Program-made: the position numbers and the translations under genes
Notes under the pieces: generated by a model
Database searches by the model: none
What the model saw: the letters and a program-made list of their open reading frames with translations, nothing else
What the model was told of the DNA's origin: nothing
NCBI GenBank assembly: GCA_023381645.1
Contig: JAMCRJ010000054.1
Coordinates: 5,998-69,997 of the forward strand
Source: Gammaproteobacteria bacterium
Lineage (GTDB): Bacteria; Pseudomonadota; Gammaproteobacteria; Acidithiobacillales; Acidithiobacillaceae
Direction: 5' to 3'
DNA length: 64,000 nucleotides
Shown here: in pieces, positions 26,317-37,110 of the stretch
Position numbering within the stretch: position 1 is the first letter of the stretch
How the letters are laid out: every line of letters starts with the position of its first letter

Positions 26317-26577
26317 ATGCCTACTTACGAGTATGTATGCAAGGACTGCGGGCACCGCTTGAGCGTCGAGCAGCGCATGAGTGACCCCCGTCTGACGGAT
26401 TGCCCCCATTGTGGAAAGCCGGGGCTGGAGCGGCAACTGAGCGCCGGGGGCTTCGCCCTGAAGGGCTCCGGCTGGTACCAGACCGATTTCAAGGGTGGCT
26501 GCAACAAGGCCGGCGAGAGCAAGCCGGAAGCCGCCGCTGTGCCTTCCTGCCCCGCGGGAGGTTGCGCCTGTCATTGA
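26317..26577 (+). CDS. FmdB-family zinc-ribbon protein
   Basis: An 86-residue protein starting MPTYEYVCKDCGH, with the second metal pair CPHCG, forming a zinc ribbon, and then GGFALKGSGWYQTDFK. The C-terminal part is low-complexity and Cys-rich. The family is a putative regulator, often found beside aspS as here, where it may be a small nucleic-acid-binding protein. Confidence 0.9.
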   Translation: MPTYEYVCKDCGHRLSVEQRMSDPRLTDCPHCGKPGLERQLSAGGFALKGSGWYQTDFKGGCNKAGESKPEAAAVPSCPAGGCACH

Positions 26578-26609
26578 CGCGGCGCGCGCGGCAAGGCTAG
26601 ATTGTGCGC

Positions 26610-26636
26610 GGGCCTCCCGGTCGGGTGGCCCTTTTC
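26610..26636 (+). terminator. Possible intrinsic terminator before aspS
   Basis: GGGCC (26610-26614) pairs with GGCCC (26627-26631), with further CCC/GGG pairing inside, followed by TTTTCTT. It lies between fmdB and aspS and ends about 25 bases before the aspS ATG. It could act as an attenuator. Confidence 0.45.
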
Positions 26637-26660
26637 TTGTTGACTCATACGGGACGCAGC

Positions 26661-28451
26661 ATGCGGACACACTATTGTAACGGCATTCACGAAGGCCTGA
26701 TCGGCCAGACGGTCATCCTCTGCGGCTGGGCGCAACGGCGGCGCGACCACGGCGGCGTCATTTTCATAGACCTGCGGGACCGCGAAGGTCTGGTGCAGAT
26801 CGTCGCCGATCCGGACCAGGTCGACGCCTTCGCGGCCGCCAACGAGTGCCGCAGCGAGTTTGTGCTGCAGGCCGAGGGTGTTCTCCGCGCCCGTCCCGAG
26901 GGTACCGAGAATCCCCACATGCCCAGTGGCAAGGTCGAGCTGGCCGCAGCGCGCATCCGTATTCTCAACCGATCCGAGCCGGTCCCCTTCCCCCTGGATG
27001 AGGAAGACATCGCCGAGAACCTCCGGCTCAAGTATCGCTATCTCGACCTGCGCCGTCCGGAAATGCTCCATCGTCTGCGCCTGCGCCATCAGGTCACCCG
27101 CTTCGTGCGCGGCTACCTGGACAGTGCCGGCTTTATCGACGTGGAAACCCCCGTCCTCACCCGCTCCACCCCCGAAGGGGCCCGTGACTATCTGGTGCCG
27201 TCGCGCACCCAGCCGGGACACTTTTTCGCGCTGCCCCAGAGCCCGCAGCTCTTTAAGCAGCTTCTGATGGTGGCGGGACTGGACCGCTATTACCAGATCA
27301 CCAAGTGTTTCCGCGACGAAGACTTGCGGGCCGATCGTCAGCCGGAATTCACCCAGATCGATATCGAGGCCTCGTTTGTCGACGAAGAGACCGTCATGGG
27401 GACTGCCGAGCCCATGATTCGCGGGCTGTTCGCCGAGGTGTTGGGCGTGCGGTTGCCCGATCCCTTCCCGCGGATGACCTACCGGGACGCCCTGCGCCGC
27501 TTCGGCGTCGATCGCCCCGATCTGCGCAATCCGCTGGAATTGACGGAACTCACCGATCTCGTGCGCGCTGTGGACTTCAAAGTGTTCCGCGAAGCCGCTG
27601 AACGTCCGCATGGGCGGGTGGCCTGCCTGCGGGTGCCCGGCGGCGCCCAGCTCAGCCGGGCGCAGATCGATGCCTACACCCAGTTCACCGCCATCTACGG
27701 AGCCAGGGGTCTGGCCTGGATCAAGGTGAATGCCCTGGATCAGGGTAACGAAGGCCTGCAATCCCCCATCGTCAAGTTCCTGCCGGAAAGTGTCCTGAGC
27801 GAAATTCTCCGGCGCAGCGGCGCGGCGGCGGGCGATATCCTCTTTTTCGGTGCGGATACCGCCAAAATCGTCAACGAAGCCCTCGGCAACCTGCGTAACC
27901 GTGTGGCTGCTGATCTGGGTTTGCTGGAGGGCGAATGGTGCCCGGTCTGGATCACCGACTTCCCCATGTTCGACTATGACGACAAGGAGGATCGCTGGAC
28001 TTCCACCCATCATCCCTTTACCGCGCCGCAGACGGAACACCTGGAAACCCTCGGTCAGGACCCCGGCAATGCCCTGGCGCGAGCCTACGATCTGGTGCTC
28101 AATGGCAACGAGATCGGCGGCGGCAGTATCCGCATCCATCAGGAGGCGGTACAGGAAAAGGTCTTCGCCGCCCTCGGCATCGGGGCGGAAGAGGCCCGGG
28201 ACAAATTCGGCTTCCTGCTCGACGCCCTCCATTATGGGGCCCCGCCCCATGGCGGTCTGGCTTTCGGGCTGGATCGACTGGTGATGCTCCTGTGCGGTGC
28301 CGAGACCATCCGAGACGTGATCGCCTTTCCCAAGACGCAGAAGGCCGGTTGCCTGCTTACCGAAGCCCCCGGCACCGTGGCCGACAAACAGCTTCAGGAA
28401 CTCGGCATCCGCCTGCGTCCGGGCGTCGGGGCCGGTGTTGCAACTCCCTGA
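26661..28451 (+). CDS. aspS: Aspartyl-tRNA synthetase
   Basis: Charges tRNA-Asp. It has 596 residues, the bacterial type: an N-terminal OB-fold ([20 protein letters not shown]), class II motif 2 ([20 protein letters not shown]), a GAD insertion domain (about 290-420), and motif 3 ([13 protein letters not shown]). It may be non-discriminating and also load tRNA-Asn if the organism uses GatCAB; this cannot be decided here. The ATG at 26661 is chosen over one 57 bases upstream because alignment with the family begins at MRTHYC. Confidence 0.96.
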   Translation: MRTHYCNGIHEGLIGQTVILCGWAQRRRDHGGVIFIDLRDREGLVQIVADPDQVDAFAAANECRSEFVLQAEGVLRARPEGTENPHMPSGKVELAAARIRILNRSEPVPFPLDEEDIAENLRLKYRYLDLRRPEMLHRLRLRHQVTRFVRGYLDSAGFIDVETPVLTRSTPEGARDYLVPSRTQPGHFFALPQSPQLFKQLLMVAGLDRYYQITKCFRDEDLRADRQPEFTQIDIEASFVDEETVMGTAEPMIRGLFAEVLGVRLPDPFPRMTYRDALRRFGVDRPDLRNPLELTELTDLVRAVDFKVFREAAERPHGRVACLRVPGGAQLSRAQIDAYTQFTAIYGARGLAWIKVNALDQGNEGLQSPIVKFLPESVLSEILRRSGAAAGDILFFGADTAKIVNEALGNLRNRVAADLGLLEGEWCPVWITDFPMFDYDDKEDRWTSTHHPFTAPQTEHLETLGQDPGNALARAYDLVLNGNEIGGGSIRIHQEAVQEKVFAALGIGAEEARDKFGFLLDALHYGAPPHGGLAFGLDRLVMLLCGAETIRDVIAFPKTQKAGCLLTEAPGTVADKQLQELGIRLRPGVGAGVATP

Positions 28452-28537
28452 AAGGGCGGGCGCTTGACGGCCGGTGGACGGCTTCGTAACGTGAACGGAT
28501 ATTTTTGCACGCGCAATAGCGCCTGAGAGGGTCGGTT

Positions 28538-29635
28538 ATGGGTGTGGAAACGGTGAGGATTCAGGGCCTGCGGAGCAGTGACGCGGCGGAACTGGATGCG
28601 CGAATCCGGCGGGCCAAAGCGTCGCTGGGCAAGCGTGCGGTCATTCTCGGTCACCACTATCAGCGCGAAGAAGTCTATCGTCACGCCGACTTTCATGGCG
28701 ACTCCCTGCAGCTTTCCCGTGCGGCCGCCGAGCAGGAGGCCGAGTTCATCATCTTCTGCGGCGTTCATTTCATGGCCGAAGTGGCCGATATCCTCAGCCG
28801 CCCGGAACAGGCGAGCATTCTGCCGGACCTCAATGCGGGCTGCTCCATGGCCGATATGGCCGATATGCCCCAGGTGCAGCGTGCCTGGGAAGAACTGGCG
28901 ACGGTGATCGATGTGGAGCAGGAGGTGACACCGGTCACTTACGTGAACTCTTCGGCTTCTCTCAAGGCCTTCTGCGGTGTCCACGGCGGTGCGGTCTGCA
29001 CTTCCTCCAATGCCCGCAAGGTGCTCGACTGGGCCTTCGGGCAACGCCCCAAGGCCCTGTTTTTTCCGGATCAGCATCTGGGACGCTGGACCGGGTACCA
29101 ACTGGGTATTCCCCTGCGTGACATGCCGGTTTGGGACCCCAGCCTGCCGCTCGGCGGCCTCACACCGGAAGAAATCCGCCGTGCCAGAATCCTGCTCTGG
29201 AAGGGGCATTGCTCGGTCCACCAGATGTTTCAGCCGGCCCATATCGAACGCTGGCGCCGCGAGCATCCCCAGGGGCGGGTGATCGCCCATCCGGAGGCGT
29301 CTTTTGAAGTCTGCCGGATGTCCGATGCCGTTGGTTCCACGGATTTCATCCTGCGCACGGTCAAGGCCTCGCCACCCGGCAGTGCGTGGCTGGTGGGTAC
29401 GGAAATCAATCTGGTCACCCGCCTGGCCGGCGAAGTGCGCGCCGAGGACAAGACCGTGGAGTTCATGTCGCCCATGGTCTGCATGTGCTCCACCATGTTC
29501 CGCATCGACCCGGAACACCTGGCGTGCTCGCTGGAAAGTCTCCTCGCGGGCCAGGTGGTCAACCGCATCCAGGTGGACCCGGAAACCGCCGCCCAGGCCC
29601 GGCTGGCGCTGGAACGCATGCTGGCGGTTTCCTGA
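28538..29635 (+). CDS. nadA: Quinolinate synthase
   Basis: Condenses iminoaspartate with dihydroxyacetone phosphate to quinolinate in NAD synthesis. The 365-residue protein has the three 4Fe-4S cysteines at NAGCSMADM (about residue 107), GGAVCTSSNA (about 153) and PMVCMCSTMF (about 312), and the start motif ILGHHYQREEV. It is oxygen-sensitive by family. Neighbouring nadB or nadC is absent. It is followed eight bases later by the plsC-like gene. Confidence 0.95.
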   Translation: MGVETVRIQGLRSSDAAELDARIRRAKASLGKRAVILGHHYQREEVYRHADFHGDSLQLSRAAAEQEAEFIIFCGVHFMAEVADILSRPEQASILPDLNAGCSMADMADMPQVQRAWEELATVIDVEQEVTPVTYVNSSASLKAFCGVHGGAVCTSSNARKVLDWAFGQRPKALFFPDQHLGRWTGYQLGIPLRDMPVWDPSLPLGGLTPEEIRRARILLWKGHCSVHQMFQPAHIERWRREHPQGRVIAHPEASFEVCRMSDAVGSTDFILRTVKASPPGSAWLVGTEINLVTRLAGEVRAEDKTVEFMSPMVCMCSTMFRIDPEHLACSLESLLAGQVVNRIQVDPETAAQARLALERMLAVS

Positions 29636-29643
29636 CGAACACC

Positions 29644-30255
29644 ATGGGGCAACCGTCTGTGGCGGCCGATCTGGCGGCGGAGTGGTCTTTTACCCAGCGT
29701 GGCCTACATGCCCTTCTGTACGGCTACACCCGCTTTTATCAGGGAGGCCGCTGGGAGCGCAGCAGCGTTCCCGAGACCGGGCCGGCCATCCTCGCCTGCA
29801 ACCATGTTTCCGTGCTCGATCCTCTATTCCTGGTGGCCAGCAATCAGCGGATCATTTCCTTTCTGGTCGCCCAGGAATATTACGACAACGCCTGGATGCG
29901 TCGTCTGCTGGAGCAGACCTACAGCATCCCCGTACGCCGCGATCGTCGAGATGTCCGTGCCCTCCTGCAGGCGCGACGGATGCTCGAAGACGGACGGGTG
30001 CTGGGCATATTTCCCGAGGGCGGGATCAACCGCGAGGAAACCCAGAAAGGCCTTGCCTGGCTGGTGCGGGAAAGCGCCGCGCCGGTGGTGCCCGCCCATA
30101 TCAGTGGCGCGCGACAACGCCGCTCGGACTTCAGCACCTGGGTACACCGCCAGCGGCCTTTGCTGCGTTACGGGGTACCTCTGCATTTTCATCCGGATGC
30201 CCACGCCGCCGAGGTGCTGGGCGCCACCATGAGCGCCATCGCCACCCTCGCATGA
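29644..30255 (+). CDS. 1-acyl-glycerol-3-phosphate acyltransferase-like protein
   Basis: A PlsC-family acyltransferase of 203 residues. It has the catalytic HX4D box in CNHVSVLDPLFL (about residue 45) and the substrate motif IFPEGGINREE (about 123). It would add the second acyl chain in phospholipid synthesis, or act on another lipid. It lacks an obvious long membrane segment. The ATG at 29644 comes eight bases after nadA. Confidence 0.88.
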   Translation: MGQPSVAADLAAEWSFTQRGLHALLYGYTRFYQGGRWERSSVPETGPAILACNHVSVLDPLFLVASNQRIISFLVAQEYYDNAWMRRLLEQTYSIPVRRDRRDVRALLQARRMLEDGRVLGIFPEGGINREETQKGLAWLVRESAAPVVPAHISGARQRRSDFSTWVHRQRPLLRYGVPLHFHPDAHAAEVLGATMSAIATLA

Positions 30256-30333
30256 CGGCATCCCCGCCTTTGCGGTACCATGAGCGATATTTATTTTGGC
30301 AGAATAGTCCAGTGATAGAACAGGGAGTGCGTC

Positions 30334-31086
30334 ATGTCCGGGCATAGCAAGTGGTCCACCATCAAGTTCAAGAAGGCGCTGAAGGACGCCAAGCGCGGCA
30401 AGATTTTCACCCGCCTCATCCGCGAAATCACGGTGGCGGCGCGGGCGGGCGGCGGTGATCCGGCCAGCAACTCCCGCTTGCGTCTTGCCCTGGACAAGGC
30501 CTATGGGGCCAACATGACCAAAGACACCATCGAGCGGGCAATCAAGCGCGGCACCGGCGAACTGGAGGGCGTGGACTATGAAGAAGTCACCTATGAGGGC
30601 TATGGCCCCGGCGGTGTCGCTATCCTGATCGAGACCATGACCGACAACAAGGTGCGTACCGTCGCCGAAGTGCGCCACATATTTTCCAAGCGCGGCGGTA
30701 ACATGGGTACCGCAGGCTCGGTGGCCTATCAGTTCAAAAAGCTTGGCCTGATTGTTTTCCCGGCGGATGCCGATGAGGACCGGATTCTCGAAGCGGCCTT
30801 GGAAGCGGGTGCGGAAGATGTCGTCAACGAAGGCGAGCGAATCGCCGTTTATACGGCCCCATCGGAACTTCACAGCGTGGTTCTGGCCCTGGAAGCAGCG
30901 GGATTCAAGCCGGAAGAAAGTGAAATGACGATGATCCCCGAGAATACGATCGAGGTCAGCGGTGAGGAGGCGGAGAAACTGCTGCGGCTCATCGATTTCC
31001 TCGAAGAAAACGATGATGTGCAGAACGTCTATGCCAACTACGACATCAGTGATGAAGAAATGGCCCGCCTGGAAGCGACATCCTGA
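30334..31086 (+). CDS. YebC/TACO1-family protein
   Basis: A 250-residue protein beginning [22 protein letters not shown] with the full-length YebC layout ([14 protein letters not shown], then [13 protein letters not shown] near the end). Members have been described both as transcription regulators and as ribosome factors that help translation of proline stretches. The usual association with ruvC downstream is preserved. Confidence 0.95.
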   Translation: MSGHSKWSTIKFKKALKDAKRGKIFTRLIREITVAARAGGGDPASNSRLRLALDKAYGANMTKDTIERAIKRGTGELEGVDYEEVTYEGYGPGGVAILIETMTDNKVRTVAEVRHIFSKRGGNMGTAGSVAYQFKKLGLIVFPADADEDRILEAALEAGAEDVVNEGERIAVYTAPSELHSVVLALEAAGFKPEESEMTMIPENTIEVSGEEAEKLLRLIDFLEENDDVQNVYANYDISDEEMARLEATS

Positions 31087-31165
31087 ACCTGCGGCGGAAT
31101 TCCCGGCGAGCGCGGCGGCCGTGGCGCTGAACGGAGGGGCATCGCCTGCCTTCCTGCCCAAGGCT

Positions 31166-31669
31166 GTGGTACGGATCATCGGCATCGACCCCGGTTCGTT
31201 GCGCACCGGCTACGGCATTATCGAGTCCGACGCGGCCGGCCAGCTCCGGCATGTGGCCCACGGCTGCCTGAATGTGTCCGGACGGCCGTTTCTGGAGCGC
31301 ATCGGCGCCATCTACCGTGAACTGAAACAGATCATCGGCACGTATCACCCCGAGGAAGCGGCCATCGAGCAGGTGTTCATGGCGCGCAATGCGGATTCCG
31401 CCCTCAAGCTGGGGCAGGCGCGCGGCGCCGCCCTCGTCGCCTTGCTGGAAGCCGGGTTGCCCGTAGAGGAATACACGGCGCTGCAGATCAAAAAAGCCGC
31501 CGTCGGCGGTGGCCACGCGGCCAAGGAACAGGTGCAGAGTATGGTCCGCTGGCTCCTCAAACTCAGTGAAAACCCGCAGGCGGACGCGGCGGATGCGCTG
31601 GCCTGTGCCATTTGTCATGCCCATCATGGCAGCACCCGGCAGCGCTGGCAGCCTGCCATCAGCCACTGA
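31166..31669 (+). CDS. ruvC: Holliday junction endonuclease RuvC
   Basis: The resolvase that cleaves Holliday junctions, acting with RuvAB. It has 168 residues from the GTG at 31166 (VVRIIGIDPGSLRTGYGI). The four acidic catalytic positions are seen: D in GIDPG, E in AIEQVF, and E/D in the C-terminal NPQADAADALA region. An in-frame GTG at 31121 is an alternative, because GGAGG lies about 25 bases before 31166, which is far for a ribosome site. Confidence 0.93.
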   Translation: MVRIIGIDPGSLRTGYGIIESDAAGQLRHVAHGCLNVSGRPFLERIGAIYRELKQIIGTYHPEEAAIEQVFMARNADSALKLGQARGAALVALLEAGLPVEEYTALQIKKAAVGGGHAAKEQVQSMVRWLLKLSENPQADAADALACAICHAHHGSTRQRWQPAISH

Positions 31670-31697
31670 ATCCGTTACGACCCGAGGGCCTTCCGTC

Positions 31698-32279
31698 ATG
31701 ATCACCTCCCTTACCGGCACCATCCTGCAGCGGCGTCCGCCCTGGCTCTGGCTCGATGTGCAGGGCGTCGGCTACGAACTGGAGATGCCCCTGTCCGGTT
31801 TTTACCAGATGCCCGCCGAAGGCGCGGCGCTGACCGTCCACACCCACCTCACGATTCGCGAAGACGCACATCTGCTTTATGGTTTCATGACCGTGGCGGA
31901 ACGCGACATATTTCGGCTACTGATCCGGGTGAACGGCATCGGCGGCAAGGTGGCGCTGGCCTGTCTGTCCGGTTTGCCCGCCGAGCGGCTCAGTCAGGCC
32001 GTGGCCGAGGGCAACACGGCGCAGCTCACCGCCATCCCCGGTATCGGCCCGAAGACCGCCGAACGGCTGGTGGTGGAGCTGCGCGACAAGATGGGCGGCA
32101 TCGCGCCGGGGCCGGTGGGGCGCGGCGGTGCCGGTGATCCCCGCCAGGAAGCCATTGCAGCGCTGCTGACTTTAGGTTATAAGCCTGCGCAGGCGAGCCA
32201 GGCGATAGCCGGTCTGGCGGACGGACTGGGTCTGGAAGACCTCATCCGTCAGTCGCTGCAGAATTTGTCACGTCACTGA
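31698..32279 (+). CDS. ruvA: Holliday junction helicase subunit RuvA
   Basis: The DNA-binding tetramer of the RuvAB branch-migration machine. The 193-residue protein has domain I starting MITSLTGTI, helix-hairpin-helix motifs (VNGIGGKVA and IPGIGPKTAERL), a Gly-rich linker (about 140) and the C-terminal RuvB-binding domain (EAIAALLTLGYKPAQA). It begins 28 bases after ruvC. Confidence 0.96.
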   Translation: MITSLTGTILQRRPPWLWLDVQGVGYELEMPLSGFYQMPAEGAALTVHTHLTIREDAHLLYGFMTVAERDIFRLLIRVNGIGGKVALACLSGLPAERLSQAVAEGNTAQLTAIPGIGPKTAERLVVELRDKMGGIAPGPVGRGGAGDPRQEAIAALLTLGYKPAQASQAIAGLADGLGLEDLIRQSLQNLSRH

Positions 32280-32318
32280 TTTTTTGGAACCCGCCGCTGC
32301 ACAGACGGTCAGAGCAGG

Positions 32319-33333
<1,015 letters not shown>

Positions 33334-33344
<11 letters not shown>

Positions 33345-33756
33345 TGCCTCCGTCAGCCGCTTCCAGATCCGTGTTTATTATGAAGATACGGATCATGGCG
33401 GGGTGGTGTATCATGCCAACTATTTACGTTTCATGGAGCGCGCCCGTACCGAGATGCTGCGCGAACGGGGTTATGAACTGGATGTGCTGGAGCGGGATGC
33501 CGGGATCATTTTCGTGGTGCGCCGCGCCCGGCTGGATTTCCGCGCGCCGGCCCGCTTCAACGACCTGCTCCTCGTGGAAACCCGGAGCGTGAGCCAGAGC
33601 TCCGTGCGCATGGGCTTTCAGCAAATCGTTTCGGTGGGGGACAGAACGCTCTGTAGCGGAGAGGTGGAAGTGGTCTGCCTGGATGCCGCCGGTTTTCGTC
33701 CCCACGTCATTCCTGCAGCCTTGCTGCAGGCCATCCCGCTTTCTGTTCAGCCGTGA
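33334..33756 (+). CDS. ybgC: Tol-Pal-associated acyl-CoA thioesterase
   Basis: A hotdog-fold thioesterase of 140 residues. The catalytic-loop pattern [25 protein letters not shown] near residues 11-35 is typical of YbgC. It hydrolyses short acyl-CoAs or acts on phospholipid synthesis enzymes, and it is the conserved first gene of tol-pal operons. The start overlaps the ruvB end. Confidence 0.93.
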
Positions 33757-33762
33757 GAATTT

Positions 33763-34464
33763 ATGGATCCGCATAGCATCGCCAACACCGCGCAGTCCCT
33801 CTCCCTGGGTCATCTGGTCATGAACGCCAGTTGGGTCGTACAGGGCATCCTCGCCATACTGATGATCGCGTCCGTCATCTCGTGGACCATCATCTTCCAG
33901 AAATGGGCCATCTTTGCCGCCGCCCAGCGCGCCCTGGAGCGATTCGAGAAGCGCTTCTGGAGCGGTGGCGAGATGAGTCAGATTTACCAGCACGTTTCTG
34001 GTAACGCCAATCTGGAAACCGGGGCCGGCAGCATCTTCTGCGCCGGTTACGAAGAATTCCAGCGTCAACGCAACAAGATTCGTCCCAGCGATGCCCTCGA
34101 TGCAGCGCGGCGCGCCATGCGGGTGGCTCAGATGCGCGAGGTCGGACGCCTGGAAAACAATCTTGCCTTTCTTGCCTCCGTATCCTCCGTAAGCCCTTTT
34201 ATCGGTCTTTTCGGCACCGTCTGGGGTGTCATGACCGCCTTCATGAACATCGGCATGGCGGGACAGGCCACCCTGGCGACGGTGGCGCCTCCCGTCGCCG
34301 AAGCGCTCATCGCCACCGCGGCGGGTCTGTTCGCCGCCATCCCGGCGACCGCAGCCTATAACCGCTATATCCACCAACTGGACAAGCTCGACGCGCAGTA
34401 CGAAGTCTTCATGGACGAATTCACCAACATCCTGCACCGCCAGGTGCCCGAGACGAAACCATGA
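33763..34464 (+). CDS. tolQ: Tol-Pal proton channel subunit TolQ
   Basis: With TolR it uses the proton motive force to energise TolA for outer-membrane constriction at division. The 233-residue protein has three membrane segments (about residues 25-45, 135-155, 170-195) and the conserved sequences SVSPFIGLFGTVWGVM and EALIATAAGLFAAIPA. It overlaps tolR by four bases. Confidence 0.96.
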   Translation: MDPHSIANTAQSLSLGHLVMNASWVVQGILAILMIASVISWTIIFQKWAIFAAAQRALERFEKRFWSGGEMSQIYQHVSGNANLETGAGSIFCAGYEEFQRQRNKIRPSDALDAARRAMRVAQMREVGRLENNLAFLASVSSVSPFIGLFGTVWGVMTAFMNIGMAGQATLATVAPPVAEALIATAAGLFAAIPATAAYNRYIHQLDKLDAQYEVFMDEFTNILHRQVPETKP

Positions 34465-34871
34465 AGCGACGGCGTCTCATGGCGGAGATGAACGTCGTCC
34501 CCTACATCGACGTGTCCCTCGTGCTGCTGGTGATTTTCATGCTCTCCGCGCCATTGCTGACCCAGGGCGTCAACGTCAATCTGCCCAAGGGCGTGACCAA
34601 GCCGGTATCAGACAAAATCCCGCCGGTGCTGATTTCGGTGACGCGGCAGGGCGCCATCTCGGTGCAGTACAAGGGGCACCACAGTGCTGCCGCCCTGGAT
34701 GACCTCGCGACGACGGTGGGGCATATCGCCGCCGCCAGCCATGATCAGGTGCAGGTGCTGGTGGGCGGTGACGCCCATGTAGGCTACGGCAAGGTCATGG
34801 CGGTCATGGCGCGTTTGCAGGAGGCGGGCATTTCCCATGTCGGTCTGCTGACCCGTCCGGAGGGACATTGA
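34461..34871 (+). CDS. tolR: Tol-Pal proton channel subunit TolR
   Basis: An ExbD/TolR-family protein of 136 residues: one membrane segment (about residues 18-35) carrying the essential Asp in VVPYIDVSLVLLVIFM, then a periplasmic domain. It overlaps tolQ by ATGA and tolA by four bases. Confidence 0.95.
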   Translation: MKRRRLMAEMNVVPYIDVSLVLLVIFMLSAPLLTQGVNVNLPKGVTKPVSDKIPPVLISVTRQGAISVQYKGHHSAAALDDLATTVGHIAAASHDQVQVLVGGDAHVGYGKVMAVMARLQEAGISHVGLLTRPEGH

Positions 34872-35806
34872 ACAAACGCAAGTCAGCCTGGCCGCTGGTG
34901 CTGGCCATTGTGCTCAATGGCGCGATACTGCTGGCTCTGTTCTGGAGCTATCACATCAATGTGCCCGAGGCCGGGGGTACCCCCATGCAGGCGCAACTGA
35001 GCAGCGGCATGCCAGCGGCGCCGGTACCGCAGCCCGTGCCCAAACCCGCGCCGGTGCCGCAGCCGGCTCCCGCCCCGATGCCCAAGCCGGCGCCGGTGCC
35101 GAAACCCAAGCCGCCCACTCCGCCGCAGCCCAGCGCCGCGCAGATTGCCGCGGAAAAAGCGGCACAACAAAAGGCCGCAGAGCAGAAGGCCGCGCAGATC
35201 ACCGCAGAAAAACATGCCGCCGAAAAGCAGGCCGAGAAGCTGGCCGCACAGCGGGCGGCCGACAAAGCCGCCGCTGAAAAGGCGGCTGCGCAGAAAGCCG
35301 CCGCTGAAAAGGCCGCAGCCGAAAAACAGGCGGCGCAAAAAGCGGCCGCTGCACAGCGCGCGGCGGAGCTGAAGCGGCAGCTCGCCCGGCAGCAGGCCAA
35401 GGCCGCAGAAGCCGCACGGGCCAAGGCGCTGCAGCAGCAGATGGAAGCCAGGGCCAAGCTGCAGGCCGAGGCCAACATGGCGGCGGCCCGCGCCCAGCAG
35501 GCGGCGGAAAATCAGCGTATGCTGGGGATGTTAATCAACACGATCAAAACGCAGGTATCAGAGAAGTGGAGCACTAATTTTTCTCCCGCCTTGTCCTGCG
35601 TATTACAAATACATCTCGGACCTCAGGGACAACTCCTGGGTGCCCCGGTCGTGGTGCGTTCCAGTGGAAATCCCGGCTTTGACCGGTCTGTGATCGCAGC
35701 AGTGGAAGCGGCAGCGCCATTCGTACCACCCATCGGACTGGCTTACAGCACCTTTAATCAGCCGATAAACCTTAAAATGAATGCGGAGGATCTCAATCAT
35801 GGCTAA
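34868..35806 (+). CDS. tolA: Tol-Pal energy-transducing protein TolA
   Basis: Spans the periplasm from the TolQR motor to Pal/TolB. The protein has 312 residues: one N-terminal membrane segment (about 9-28), a Pro-rich stretch of PAPVPKP type repeats (about 40-85), a long Ala/Lys/Glu-rich helical domain (about 90-215) and a TonB-like C-terminal domain (ending in the FVPPIGLAYSTFNQPINLKM region). The start codon is TTG inside the tolR stop (TTGA). The repetitive Ala-Lys DNA is prone to length change. Confidence 0.92.
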   Translation: MNKRKSAWPLVLAIVLNGAILLALFWSYHINVPEAGGTPMQAQLSSGMPAAPVPQPVPKPAPVPQPAPAPMPKPAPVPKPKPPTPPQPSAAQIAAEKAAQQKAAEQKAAQITAEKHAAEKQAEKLAAQRAADKAAAEKAAAQKAAAEKAAAEKQAAQKAAAAQRAAELKRQLARQQAKAAEAARAKALQQQMEARAKLQAEANMAAARAQQAAENQRMLGMLINTIKTQVSEKWSTNFSPALSCVLQIHLGPQGQLLGAPVVVRSSGNPGFDRSVIAAVEAAAPFVPPIGLAYSTFNQPINLKMNAEDLNHG

Positions 35807-37067
35807 ACGCATCTGGACCCTGGCCATTTTTCTGCTGGCATGGGCCTTTGTTGTTCCCGCCCAGGCGGCGCTCACGGTGGAAATCACCAAGAATGTGGCC
35901 TCGGCACTGCCTATCGCCATTCCTTCCTTTGGTCCGGGCATAGCCGGACAGCCATCCGTTGCCCAGGTGGTCCGTAATGACCTGCGCCACAGCGGGTTGT
36001 TCCGGGTCATCGACCCGGCGGGCTATCCCGCCGACCCCCGCGCCCCCGGCGGCGTGAAGGCCGCGGACTGGACAGCGGTAGGGGCTACCGGCCTGGCCGT
36101 GGGTTCCGTGGAACCACGGAACGGCGGCTACGTGGTCAACGTCTACGTCTACAATGTCAGCACGGGGCAAGAACTCACCGCCCACCGTTTCACCTGTTCG
36201 GCCGCCGAGTTGCACATGACCGCGCATCACGTTGCGGATGTCATCTACCAGGCGTTCACCGGCAAACCAGGCCCCTTCGCCAGTCGGATCGCCTATGTCC
36301 GGCAAACGGGTCAAACCTACGAACTGCTGGTGGCGGAATCCGACGGCTGGAATCCGCACCCCATCGTGCGCGGCCTCATGCCGGTATTCTCCCCCGTCTG
36401 GTCGCCGGATAACCGGCGTCTGGCCTATGTCACCTACGCCAACGCCCGCGCCGTGATCTATGTCCAGGATCTGGCTACCGGACAGCGCCAGTCCATCGCC
36501 CCCGGCGGCGAGATCGTCAGCGCTCCGGCCTTCTCGCCCAACGGGACGGAACTGGCCTATGCCCGCTCCTCCGGTGGCCACACCGAGCTTTACGTGGCGA
36601 ACCTGCAGACCGGGCAGCGCCGGCAATTGACCCATGATGACGCCATCAACACCTCTCCCACCTGGACGCCGGACGGCAGTCAGATCATCTTCGTGTCCGA
36701 TCGCGCCGGCGGCCCGCAAATCTACGCGATGAACGCGAGCGGCGGTGCGGCGCATCGTCTGAGCTATGACGGCAGCTACAATGCCAGCCCGGTCTATTCG
36801 CCCGCGGGCAACGCGATTGCCTTCATTCACCGCACCGACGGCGTCTATGCCCTCGCGGTGATGAATCCGGACGGCAGTGGCATGCGCGTGCTGGATGCCC
36901 AGGGCAATTGCGATCATCCGAGCTTCGCTGGCAACGGCCAGATGATCCTCTACGGCACCCAGCGCGGCGGGCGCAAGGTGCTGGCCGAGGTCAGCCTGGA
37001 CGGCAAGACCATGGCCATACTGCACAGCAACGCGGGGGAGGACAGCCAACCGGCCTGGTCCCATTAA
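35799..37067 (+). CDS. tolB: Tol-Pal periplasmic beta-propeller TolB
   Basis: A periplasmic protein of 422 residues with a signal peptide (1-22, cleavage near AQA), an N-terminal alpha/beta domain (AVVRND-type region LRHSGLFRVID), and a six-bladed propeller with repeats such as FSPNGTELAYARS, WTPDGSQIIFVSD and YSPAGNAIAFIH. It binds Pal and TolA. The ATG at 35799 is preferred, with GGAGG eight to ten bases upstream. Unusually pal does not follow; it lies on the opposite strand at 39284. Confidence 0.95.
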   Translation: MAKRIWTLAIFLLAWAFVVPAQAALTVEITKNVASALPIAIPSFGPGIAGQPSVAQVVRNDLRHSGLFRVIDPAGYPADPRAPGGVKAADWTAVGATGLAVGSVEPRNGGYVVNVYVYNVSTGQELTAHRFTCSAAELHMTAHHVADVIYQAFTGKPGPFASRIAYVRQTGQTYELLVAESDGWNPHPIVRGLMPVFSPVWSPDNRRLAYVTYANARAVIYVQDLATGQRQSIAPGGEIVSAPAFSPNGTELAYARSSGGHTELYVANLQTGQRRQLTHDDAINTSPTWTPDGSQIIFVSDRAGGPQIYAMNASGGAAHRLSYDGSYNASPVYSPAGNAIAFIHRTDGVYALAVMNPDGSGMRVLDAQGNCDHPSFAGNGQMILYGTQRGGRKVLAEVSLDGKTMAILHSNAGEDSQPAWSH

Positions 37068-37082
37068 AGCGGGCCGGTGATG

Positions 37083-37110
37083 GAGCGCGGTTCCGGCTGG
37101 ATCCGCGCTC
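37083..37110. terminator. Hairpin between convergent tolB and queC
   Basis: GAGCGCGG (37083-37090) pairs with CCGCGCTC (37103-37110) in the 41-base gap between the two convergent stops, just touching the queC stop. It has no T run, so it is a weak candidate for a shared terminator. Confidence 0.4.
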